This document shows positions 1 to 5,245 of a stretch of DNA of 5,415 bases, piece after piece. Location: NCBI GenBank assembly GCA_959606705.1, contig CAUHLX010000208.1, positions 1 to 5,415 of the forward strand, written 5' to 3'. The first letter of the stretch is position 1. Each line of letters starts with the position of its first letter. Source of the DNA: an uncultured Bacillota bacterium. GTDB lineage: Bacteria; Bacillota; Clostridia; Peptostreptococcales; Anaerovoracaceae. Position numbers and translations under genes: made by a program. The notes beneath the pieces are model-generated. The model made no database searches. It was not told the origin of the DNA and saw only the letters and a list, made by a program, of their open reading frames with translations.

Positions 1-5
1 CTGTC

Positions 6-767
6 TCAGCTCTCCTGTCCCTCAAAACGAAGACGGGTCAAAAACTGCTTTTCCTTCATGGCATCCGTACAGTTTACGTCATCGCCTTCCATCCAGATCC
101 GGACCGTGACCTTCTGTTTCAGCTTGCTCGTCGTGAGAGAAAAGAGTTTGGAATCCGCTTTGCCGATCTTCGCGTCGGTAAAGGTATCCTGTATTTCCCC
201 GGACCATCTGGCGTTCAAGTGAGTGTTGTCAGAAGTTCCCCACTGATAAATGGAGGTGCTTCCGCCATCCACTTGAAAGCTCACACGAATCGCTTTTGCG
301 ATCGCGTCCGGCGCGCCGGTGGCCTTTTCGATCTTGGTGCCGTCATTTCCACTGGTGGAATTCTCTTCCGTCAAGTAAACGTCCATGGCTCCGTCTCCTT
401 TGAAGTATAAATCGAACTGCAAATACTGAGTGTTCTTCGCAGTGACTTCATTTCCGCTTTTGGGATACAGCGCCTTTCCATCCTTTGAAGTAAGCGGCGT
501 GATCTTGATGTCGGAGAGCGGCTTTCCGATTTGGCTCTTCACATCATCCGAATCCACGGAGGAACCATAGCTGGAATCATCCGTGGAAATCTGCAGATTC
601 ACTCCCGTGGTCACGTTCAGCTCCATGGTCTTGACGTTGGTGCTCAACGACAGCGTAAACCAGGCGTAGGTGGCCGTTGCAAGAGCAATGACCGCCAGCG
701 CCATCATGGTAACCGCAATATTCAGTTTTGAGCGTATTTCATTGCTGTCTCTGTTTCCGTGTTTCAT
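6..767 (-). CDS. Exported protein with SipW-type signal region and C-terminal WMEGxDxxC motif
   Basis: A complete 253-residue protein, last gene of the four-gene minus-strand unit. Residues 1-14 are polar and basic. Residues 15-37 form a hydrophobic segment ending in TATYAWF (31-37), the hallmark of the SipW-dependent signal peptides of TasA/camelysin-like exported proteins. The rest is Ser/Thr/Asp-rich with alternating beta-type patterns and no further membrane segment, as in a secreted or surface protein. Blocks shared with the neighbour at 811-1803 are VKTM (45-48), FDLYFK...DVYL (118-132), IRVSFQVDG (160-168), LFSLT (208-212) and IWMEGDDVNC (224-233). Cys233 is the only cysteine. GGAG lies 8-9 bases before the ATG, and the gap to the upstream gene is 43 bp. 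I do not recognise a named gene. A structural or matrix role is inference from the signal type; the molecular function is unknown. Confidence 0.85.
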   Translation of the reverse strand: MKHGNRDSNEIRSKLNIAVTMMALAVIALATATYAWFTLSLSTNVKTMELNVTTGVNLQISTDDSSYGSSVDSDDVKSQIGKPLSDIKITPLTSKDGKALYPKSGNEVTAKNTQYLQFDLYFKGDGAMDVYLTEENSTSGNDGTKIEKATGAPDAIAKAIRVSFQVDGGSTSIYQWGTSDNTHLNARWSGEIQDTFTDAKIGKADSKLFSLTTSKLKQKVTVRIWMEGDDVNCTDAMKEKQFLTRLRFEGQES

Positions 768-810
768 TGTGACGCTCCGGTGTGCTGGTTACGATAGAGA
801 TATCTGACTG

Positions 811-1803
811 CTATACGGTGGGCTTGCTTCCGATAAAGTTCAAGCTAATGGAGAAATCCTGGCCGGAAACGGAGTTGACACAATCGTAATCGCAGCCTTC
901 CATCCAGATATAGACCATTACCTTCTTGGGAGTGTTTGCCGTCAGACTCAACAACGGATTCGCCGGTAAGCTGCCCGGATCCGCAAATCCGGCATTTTCC
1001 CCGGTTCCTTCCACCACGCTGAAGACGGATGCATCAACCGGGACCGGGTTCTGTGCAATAATCGTAGGTACTCCGGACACAACCTCGGAAATTGCTTTCA
1101 AGGGATCCGTCGAATCCGTAATTCCTTTGGTGGTGTTTTTAGGAGCGTCGGCGTGTTTATTGGGATCCTGGAAGATCCGAGCCGTTTCCCCGTCGGGAAC
1201 CACAGCCACACGAAGGGTACCGGCTACGGCGCCGCCGCTGATCAGCGGAGCCACTTCCGCTCCCGGGGTAGTGGTCTGAAGATAAACATTCATATCTCTG
1301 TCAGATCTCAGGAACAGAGGCAGTGCGATCACATCGGCGTTGCCGTTGCCGCTGGCCTGTCCGGTAATCTTAAAATTATTGATGGCCGCAAAGGTAGTGG
1401 CCAGCTGCTCTTTGATATCCCAGTTTTCCCGCCCGTTCACTGTGAAAAATTTATCTAATTTCGCAGAAGATGCAGGCATCAGAGTATTAAAGGAAGCGGC
1501 AGGGTCAATTCCGTACAAATTTTTAATATTGCTGTTGGTGATCAATCCCTGCCAGTAGGTACCGGCCGCTCCGTCGGCGTCCACAGCACCGATCGTCGTA
1601 TAGGCAGGAGCATCTCCCGTCCAGTTCGTCACGTTCCCCAAAGCGATCTCCATGGAGCTGGCGGTGTTGGCCTGGAACTGCATGGTGTCCACCTTAGCCG
1701 CCGCATTGTTCAGGAACCACGCGTAGGTTGCCGTTCCCAGGGCAACCGCCGCCACCAGCAACATTGCTACCGCGGTGAAAAGCTGCTTTCTTGTGTTGCT
1801 CAT
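811..1803 (-). CDS. Exported protein with SipW-type signal region, larger paralogue of the gene at 6-767
   Basis: A complete 330-residue protein. Residues 1-7 are polar and basic. Residues 8-30 are hydrophobic, ending in GTATYAWF (23-30), and match the downstream gene's signal region almost position for position. VDTM (38-41) follows, as VKTM does in the paralogue. The mature part is rich in Ala, Thr, Asn and Gly, with beta-type blocks ALPLFLR...MNVYL (160-175), LRVAVVPDG (197-205) and LLSLT (284-288), then YIWMEGCDYDC (298-308). Cys304 and Cys308, both in this motif, are the only cysteines. It is about 75 residues longer than the paralogue, with extra sequence after the signal region and again around 210-285. 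AAGGAGG sits 8 bases before the ATG, the strongest ribosome site in the unit. A secreted surface or filament subunit is plausible, but the function is not known. Confidence 0.87.
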   Translation of the reverse strand: MSNTRKQLFTAVAMLLVAAVALGTATYAWFLNNAAAKVDTMQFQANTASSMEIALGNVTNWTGDAPAYTTIGAVDADGAAGTYWQGLITNSNIKNLYGIDPAASFNTLMPASSAKLDKFFTVNGRENWDIKEQLATTFAAINNFKITGQASGNGNADVIALPLFLRSDRDMNVYLQTTTPGAEVAPLISGGAVAGTLRVAVVPDGETARIFQDPNKHADAPKNTTKGITDSTDPLKAISEVVSGVPTIIAQNPVPVDASVFSVVEGTGENAGFADPGSLPANPLLSLTANTPKKVMVYIWMEGCDYDCVNSVSGQDFSISLNFIGSKPTV

Positions 1804-1811
1804 CGTTTTTT

Positions 1812-1829
1812 CCTCCTTGAATTAATTCA
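1812..1829 (-). promoter_or_regulatory. Strong ribosome binding site next to a 12-bp palindrome
   Basis: On the minus strand, AAGGAGG (1812-1818) lies 8 bases before the ATG at 1803. The perfect palindrome TGAATTAATTCA (1818-1829) abuts it. The gap between the flanking genes is 109 bp, the longest in the unit, with no convincing hairpin plus T-run. A weak promoter-like pair (TTGTTG, 18 bases, TATTTT) can be read upstream but matches consensus poorly. The ribosome site is clear; any regulatory role for the AT-rich palindrome is speculative. Confidence 0.5.
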
Positions 1830-1912
1830 TAAAATAGCGTTACCTGCTTTATGCCAACAAATCGAGGCGTCAGCGTTCCTGCTCATGGCGTCCGGTCTGT
1901 ATTAGCCTTCCG

Positions 1913-2779
1913 TTACTTTTGAGGATCGATGGGGTCCGCAACCTGAATGTCCATCTCCATGCGAATCATCCCTCCGATGATGGCGTCCACGCAGTCCGGG
2001 TCATTGCCCTCCAGCCAGATCACCACCGTGTATTTATGTACGTCTCCAACCTTGAAATTTTTTACGTAGTGCTCCATTACCAGATCGTCGTCCACAAAGG
2101 GCGTAGTCCCCGGCTCCGGTTGTCCGCTGCGGTTTCGTTTGGCGTAAACCGTCCGCTTTCCCTTCTGATCGTAGACCGCTACCCAGGTGGCTTCATCCAC
2201 GCCCTTGGCCGTCATGTCGATCACCACGTTGGCGTAATAGTCCACCGTTTCTTTGCCGCCGTTTTTGAGATAAAAGGTATATGCCACATAGTCGTCGCCG
2301 TTGTGCGACCCGTCGATCTGATCGATATTCTCCGGTAAATCTTCCATGGCGATGTTGGTTGCGTTCCGGACCGCGTCCGCTTTCAAACGGCTGGCCGGCC
2401 GATTGAACTCGTCGTCGCTGGAAAGCATGATTCCCCGCCGATACATATCCAAACGATTTAAATTGATGGTGAAGTTGCCCATCCGCTCCTGAATTGCGGC
2501 AATGAGGAACAGAATGATGATCAGCACGATCAGCGCCCAGAGAAGCAGATTCATTCTGCGGGTCCGCAGCACTCGCTTGGCGGCTTGTGTCACCTTGCGC
2601 CTTCGCAGCACCAGAGCTCTTTTTTGCCGGATCGCGTCAGCCGGGTTGTCCAAATTCGCCTCGGGTTCCGACAGAATTTCTTCCGCTTCCCCTAAAAGTT
2701 CATCGTCCTCCGCGTTCTCCCTTTCCTCCGGGTTCCGTTTCTGATTTGGTTTCCGCTTTCCGGGTACGTTCCATTTCAT
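1913..2779 (-). CDS. Membrane-anchored protein with cytoplasmic tail and extracellular WLEGxDxxC domain
   Basis: A complete 288-residue protein. Residues 1-76 are highly charged: a basic start, an acidic stretch (about 19-48), then an Arg/Lys-rich stretch (51-75). One strongly hydrophobic segment (77-96) follows. The basic residues before it predict cytoplasmic N-terminus and external C-terminus. The external part (97-288) carries beta-type blocks YVAYTFYLKNGG (164-175), WVAVYDQKGKRTVY (199-212), GTTPF (224-228) and VVIWLEGNDPDC (252-263). The last matches the C-terminal motif of the two exported neighbours, and Cys263 is the only cysteine. There is no TYAWF signal, so the related domain is held in the membrane by another route. 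AGGGAG lies 5 bases before the ATG, inside the 13-bp gap after the PilZ gene, so co-transcription is likely. I recall similar unnamed Firmicutes proteins but no assigned function. It could be an anchor or assembly partner for the exported pair (inference). Confidence 0.87.
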   Translation of the reverse strand: MKWNVPGKRKPNQKRNPEERENAEDDELLGEAEEILSEPEANLDNPADAIRQKRALVLRRRKVTQAAKRVLRTRRMNLLLWALIVLIIILFLIAAIQERMGNFTINLNRLDMYRRGIMLSSDDEFNRPASRLKADAVRNATNIAMEDLPENIDQIDGSHNGDDYVAYTFYLKNGGKETVDYYANVVIDMTAKGVDEATWVAVYDQKGKRTVYAKRNRSGQPEPGTTPFVDDDLVMEHYVKNFKVGDVHKYTVVIWLEGNDPDCVDAIIGGMIRMEMDIQVADPIDPQK

Positions 2780-2792
2780 AGCTTCTCCCTGA

Positions 2793-3455
2793 CTATTGCT
2801 TCAACTCCTTCGTAACCGCAGTTACGTATTTCCGCATTTTGTTTCGTTGGGCATCGTCCGTATATACGAATCGAAGACCCATGATGTGACGGTACGGATT
2901 GCCCTTTTCCGTGTCCCTGAACCAGCAGACTTCGGCGCTCTGACTTACGGAGGCGCGCCTGCCTTTCCCGGGGAATATGAGCTCCATGATTTCCCCCACT
3001 TCGAACAGACCGTTTTCATAGACCGCAATGCCGCCTACGCTGATGTCCTTCGTCAAACCGGAAATGGCTTCTTTCTCCGGACTATCATCTGCTTTCCAAA
3101 TGGTTTTCACGCATTCCACCGGTGTCTGTATGCTGTATCGTTCATCGGATCGCTGGAAAAACTCCCGTATTTCCGAACTCTTGCGAATCTTCCAGAAGGA
3201 GCGGATTCCCTGCTTGACCACATCGTCGACATAGCCTTCCGCCACATAAGACTGATCTCCCGATTGGTAGCGAATGATCAGCTTCTGCATAAAGTCCGGT
3301 TCCACCTTTTTCCCGTCTTTCATGGGCACGGAAATCAGGAAGGTGGAATCGTTCACCTGCTTCTCATAGCTGGACCTGAGTTTAAACTCACCTTGAGTGT
3401 CTTCACCCAGTTGGATTTCCAGCTTCGTACCAGGCTGTATTTTCGATTTCTTCAT
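2793..3455 (-). CDS. YcgR-like PilZ domain protein, predicted cyclic-di-GMP receptor
   Basis: A complete 220-residue protein without signal or membrane segment, so probably cytoplasmic. Residues 1-95 resemble the N-terminal PilZN/YcgR-type beta domain. Residues about 100-215 form a PilZ domain. Both signature elements for binding cyclic-di-GMP are intact: RxxxR at R102-R106 (QRSDER) and DxSxxG at D137-G142 (DISVGG). A late MGLRF block (192-196) is typical of the fold's last strands. Length and layout fit YcgR-type flagellar brake proteins, but no flagellar gene is nearby; the partners here are three surface-type proteins. It is first in the unit. The ATG has only a weak ribosome site (TTAGG, about 10 bases upstream), yet the N-terminal domain needs this start and the next in-frame Met is residue 45. 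Binding is a confident family prediction; the output (motility, secretion or matrix control) is not shown. Confidence 0.9.
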   Translation of the reverse strand: MKKSKIQPGTKLEIQLGEDTQGEFKLRSSYEKQVNDSTFLISVPMKDGKKVEPDFMQKLIIRYQSGDQSYVAEGYVDDVVKQGIRSFWKIRKSSEIREFFQRSDERYSIQTPVECVKTIWKADDSPEKEAISGLTKDISVGGIAVYENGLFEVGEIMELIFPGKGRRASVSQSAEVCWFRDTEKGNPYRHIMGLRFVYTDDAQRNKMRKYVTAVTKELKQ

Positions 3456-3518
3456 AATTATGTTACCTAAACGAACCTTACTTTGAGAATTTCCTTATAA
3501 ATGTGCTTTTTTAATAAC

Positions 3519-3539
3519 AAAATAGTTTGTAACTATTTT
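3519..3539. promoter_or_regulatory. Perfect palindrome, candidate operator
   Basis: AAAATAGTT (3519-3527), TGT spacer, AACTATTTT (3531-3539): perfect 9-bp arms around a 3-base centre. The symmetry centre at 3529 falls on the transcription start predicted from the adjacent -10 box, and the right arm overlaps that box. This is the placement expected of a repressor site for a dimeric regulator. There is no T-run beyond it suited to termination, and the arms are AT-only except for one G/C each, so a stable RNA hairpin is less likely. The regulator is unknown. Confidence 0.5.
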
Positions 3540-3562
3540 ATCACATCCTGTCGAATTGCGAA
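3535..3562 (-). promoter_or_regulatory. Candidate sigma-A-type promoter of the PilZ-led unit
   Basis: Read on the minus strand: TTCGCA (3557-3562), 16-base spacer, TAAAAT (3535-3540), with an extended -10 TG one base before the hexamer (TGATAAAAT). The -35 matches 4 of 6 consensus bases and the -10 matches 5 of 6. Predicted start is near 3528, giving a leader of about 73 bases. It is the best promoter-like pair I found between the upstream terminator and the PilZ gene. Confidence 0.5.
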
Positions 3563-3775
3563 AGTCATACCAGAGTAAAAATATCGAGCTTTCCATAGAA
3601 AATTCTACCGTTCCGTCGGCTCTTCCTTCGAAAATATTGTCATGCAATCCTTCCAATCCTATCATATGTGCGTTGTTTCTGTTTCAGTATCAATTTAAGT
3701 GAGTTTGTAATCTTTCCGATCATCAAAGGAATGAATCCCTTGTCCTCTCTCGGAAGAGCTGCGGAATAACCGATC

Positions 3776-3825
3776 ATAAAACAAAACAGGATGCGGCGTC
3801 GTTTTGACGAACCACATCCTGTTTT
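3776..3825 (-). terminator. Rho-independent terminator of the transaldolase gene
   Basis: The outer arms ACAGGATG and CATCCTGT (extended by A/T pairs to 3783-3793 and 3815-3825) enclose an inner CGTC/GACG stem with a small A-rich loop. On the minus strand the hairpin is followed by TTTTGTTTTAT, a good U-tract, and it begins about 20 bases after the transaldolase stop codon. On the plus strand it is followed by a T-run as well, so it could work both ways. It separates the transaldolase transcript from the PilZ-led unit. Confidence 0.85.
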
Positions 3826-3846
3826 TTACGATACGTTTATGCTCCC

Positions 3847-4497
3847 TCAGATCGAGGTTCCCGCTCCTGCCCAGTCCTTCTTGAATCGCTCCAAACCGAG
3901 GTCTGTCAGGGGATGCTCGATCATCTTGCAGAGCACTCCATAGGGAATGGTAGCAATCTGCGCACCGGCACGTGCGCAATCGATAACATTCATAGGTGTG
4001 CGGATGCTGGCGGCGATGATCTCCGTGGGAATATCGTGTATCGCGAAAATATCGGCGATCTCTTCAATCAAAGCTGTCCCGCTGTTTCCGATGTCATCCA
4101 TTCTCCCTACGAACGGGCTTACGAAGGACGCGCCCGCCCGAGCGGCCAGCAGCGCCTGGTTGGCGGAGAAGATCAAAGTCACATTGGTCTTGATTCCCTT
4201 CTTCTTCAAAAAGGAACAGGTTTTTAACCCTTCCTTCGTCATGGGAAGCTTGATGGTTATATTCCGGTGAAGCTTTGCTAAAATCTCCGCTTCCCGTATC
4301 ATCCCTTCGCTGTCCTCGCTAACCACCTCCGCGCTGATGGGGCCGTCAACGATTTCGGTGATCTCCTTTACCACTTCCTTAAAATCCCGACCTTCTTTGG
4401 CAATCAAGCTGGGATTCGTGGTGACGCCCGCCAAAATCCCCCAGGACGCCGCTTCCCGTATTTCTTCTACGTTTGCCGTATCGATAAAAATTTTCAT
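3847..4497 (-). CDS. tal: Transaldolase, short TalC/FSA-type
   Basis: A 216-residue (beta/alpha)8-barrel enzyme of the small transaldolase/fructose-6-phosphate aldolase family; the length is typical. It is expected to transfer dihydroxyacetone units from sugar phosphates in the non-oxidative pentose phosphate pathway, in the cytoplasm. Motifs: MKIFIDTAN at the start with Asp6, GVTTNPSL (24-31), the Schiff-base lysine Lys83 in TIKLPMT (81-87), NVTLIFS (105-111), SPFVGRMDD (127-135) and an IPYGVL block (184-189). Glu57 (SAEV) and Phe129 (SPFVGR) are what transaldolases carry where E. coli FSA has Gln59 and Tyr131, so transaldolase is favoured over aldolase activity. The ATG at 4497 was chosen because GAAGGAG precedes it by 8 bases and the family begins with MKIFIDTA; an in-frame GTG at 4542 has no ribosome site. 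It has its own promoter and terminator, so it is probably monocistronic. Confidence 0.95.
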   Translation of the reverse strand: MKIFIDTANVEEIREAASWGILAGVTTNPSLIAKEGRDFKEVVKEITEIVDGPISAEVVSEDSEGMIREAEILAKLHRNITIKLPMTKEGLKTCSFLKKKGIKTNVTLIFSANQALLAARAGASFVSPFVGRMDDIGNSGTALIEEIADIFAIHDIPTEIIAASIRTPMNVIDCARAGAQIATIPYGVLCKMIEHPLTDLGLERFKKDWAGAGTSI

Positions 4498-4505
4498 TTC
4501 GTTTA

Positions 4506-4512
4506 CTCCTTC
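4506..4512 (-). promoter_or_regulatory. Ribosome binding site that fixes the transaldolase start
   Basis: GAAGGAG on the minus strand, 8 bases before the ATG at 4497. It supports this start over the GTG 15 codons upstream, which lacks any purine-rich site at the right distance. Confidence 0.85.
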
Positions 4513-4565
4513 ACACGTTTCATTTAAAATTCCTGATTCCACAGGATACGATCACTCCGCCCTTT

Positions 4566-4594
4566 ACTATATCGTCCCTGCTCTCAAATGTCCA
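4566..4594 (-). promoter_or_regulatory. Promoter of the transaldolase gene
   Basis: On the minus strand TGGACA (4589-4594), a 17-base spacer and TATAGT (4566-4571) each match the sigma-A consensus in 5 of 6 positions. The predicted start near 4559 gives a leader of about 60 bases, which contains a short TCCTG/CAGGA hairpin (4531-4546). Confidence 0.7.
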
Positions 4595-4643
4595 GCATTC
4601 CGTAAAAGAGATTTTTCTCCCATATGCAAAATTCGTAAACTGC

Positions 4644-4676
4644 TTTACAGCGCTTCTCTGGCAAAGAGACTATAAT
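4644..4676 (+). promoter_or_regulatory. Candidate promoter of the VOC gene with a long spacer
   Basis: TTTACA (4644-4649, 5 of 6 consensus) and a perfect TATAAT (4671-4676) are 21 bases apart, longer than the usual 16-18. No hexamer at normal spacing matches well. The spacer holds a dyad TCTCT-GGCAA-AGAGA (4655-4669), and the -10 box lies inside the palindrome GACTATAATAGTC (4668-4680). The -10 is convincing; the -35 assignment is uncertain. Predicted leader is about 58 bases. Confidence 0.5.
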
Positions 4677-4689
4677 AGTCTAAATTGAC

Positions 4690-4705
4690 CGAATCAATCG
4701 AATCA
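4690..4705 (+). repeat. Short tandem repeat in the VOC gene leader
   Basis: CGAATCA occurs at 4690-4696 and 4699-4705 with a 9-base period, just downstream of the predicted start of the VOC transcript. It may be a paired protein-binding site or chance. Confidence 0.35.
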
Positions 4706-4740
4706 TCGGACAGCTGAAAAGCGGCGGAAAGGAGACGGAT

Positions 4741-5169
4741 ATGTCTAATATCTCTTCAACCATTCAGTTTATTTACTTCAAAGATTACGCAAATTCCTGC
4801 AAATTCTTCCATGAGCTCATGGGGCTGGAGGTTGTTTTGGAGTTTGAGTGGTGCACGGTCTGGAAGGTTTCCGACACTTCCTTTATCGGCGGTGTGGACG
4901 TCACAAAACGTGAAAAGCACTACTGGGCGGAACAGAAATGCGGACTGATCAGCTTTAATGTTCCTACCGTAGACGATCTTCGCCAATGGCACGACAAGCT
5001 CACCGCCGCAGGTTATCACCCTTCCGATCTGGTGATTGGCGATCAAGGCGCCGTGGGCGGCCTCTCCGGCTTCTGGGTGATCGGACCCGAAGGCTGGCCC
5101 CTGGAATTCGAGCAGTTTGGCGACGATGACCTGCGGAAGGTCTTCCATCCGGAATTCAATATGCAATAA
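4741..5169 (+). CDS. VOC-fold (glyoxalase/bleomycin-resistance/dioxygenase) family protein
   Basis: A complete 142-residue cytoplasmic protein with the two beta-alpha-beta-beta-beta modules of the vicinal oxygen chelate fold. Module 1 (about 6-56) has the family's KDYANSCKFFHELMGLEVV pattern (14-32). Module 2 (about 67-126) has SFNVPTVDDLRQWHDKLTAAG (71-91) and ends in GPEGWPLEFEQF (115-126). The usual metal-ligand Glu at the end of module 2 is present (Glu122), but the expected His at the start of each module is not: Ile8/Gln9 and Leu69-Ser71 occupy those places. A metal-dependent lyase or dioxygenase activity is therefore doubtful; ligand binding is an alternative. AAAGGAG lies 6 bases before the ATG. 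The gene is divergent from the transaldolase gene and followed by a terminator, so it stands alone. The substrate cannot be told from sequence. Confidence 0.88.
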   Translation: MSNISSTIQFIYFKDYANSCKFFHELMGLEVVLEFEWCTVWKVSDTSFIGGVDVTKREKHYWAEQKCGLISFNVPTVDDLRQWHDKLTAAGYHPSDLVIGDQGAVGGLSGFWVIGPEGWPLEFEQFGDDDLRKVFHPEFNMQ

Positions 5170-5186
5170 TTCTTTCCTTTGATTTA

Positions 5187-5223
5187 GGGATCGGGCCTTG
5201 AGGTCCGGTCCCCCTCTTATTTT
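5187..5223 (+). terminator. Rho-independent terminator of the VOC gene
   Basis: GGGATCGGGCC (5187-5197) pairs over all 11 positions, with two G-T wobbles, with GGTCCGGTCCC (5202-5212) around a TTGA loop. A pyrimidine-rich tract CTCTTATTTTA follows. It begins 17 bases after the VOC stop codon and lies between convergent genes. The minus-strand side lacks a T-run, so it serves mainly the plus strand. Confidence 0.85.
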
Positions 5224-5245
5224 ACGGCATGCACCTTAATCCTGC

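Larger units (their letters stand above)
3456..3846. other. 391-bp intergenic region with operon promoter and transaldolase terminator
   Basis: This gap separates the PilZ-led unit from the transaldolase gene, both on the minus strand. From right to left it holds the transaldolase terminator (3776-3825), an AT-rich stretch of about 210 bp without a supported gene, a candidate promoter (3535-3562) overlapping a palindrome (3519-3539), and a leader of about 73 bases before the PilZ ATG. AGTTTGTAA, the palindrome's centre, recurs at 3702-3710. TAGAA and TTCTA form a small dyad at 3596-3607. I see no riboswitch motif, tRNA or small RNA signature. Confidence 0.6.

Noticed and set aside
6..1803. 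Reading the two exported proteins as type IV pilins, given cyclic-di-GMP links to pili
   Set aside because: There is no prepilin peptidase motif (Gly followed by FTLxE) before the hydrophobic segment; the TATYAWF end of that segment fits the SipW class instead.
2796..3470. A 224-codon plus-strand frame opposite the PilZ gene
   Set aside because: The minus-strand PilZ protein has intact family motifs; the plus-strand frame is its antisense shadow and has no family features.
3456..3540. A cyclic-di-GMP riboswitch in the PilZ leader
   Set aside because: The leader is short and AT-rich and I could not find the conserved paired-helix core of the known classes.
3495..3665. A 56-residue minus-strand reading frame in the gap upstream of the PilZ gene
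   Set aside because: It has no ribosome binding site, runs through the candidate promoter and palindrome, and shows no recognisable motif; chance is more likely.
3619..3759. Inverted copies GCTCTTCC and GGAAGAGC 125 bp apart
   Set aside because: An 8-base match within a region of this size is expected about once by chance, and no element boundaries or target duplications accompany it.
3695..3979. A 94-residue minus-strand frame over the transaldolase 3' end
   Set aside because: It runs through the terminator and overlaps the well-supported transaldolase in another frame; its composition is unlike a real protein.
4498..4542. Longer transaldolase starting at a GTG
   Set aside because: The extra 15 residues are not part of the family, and the internal ATG has a well-placed GAAGGAG.
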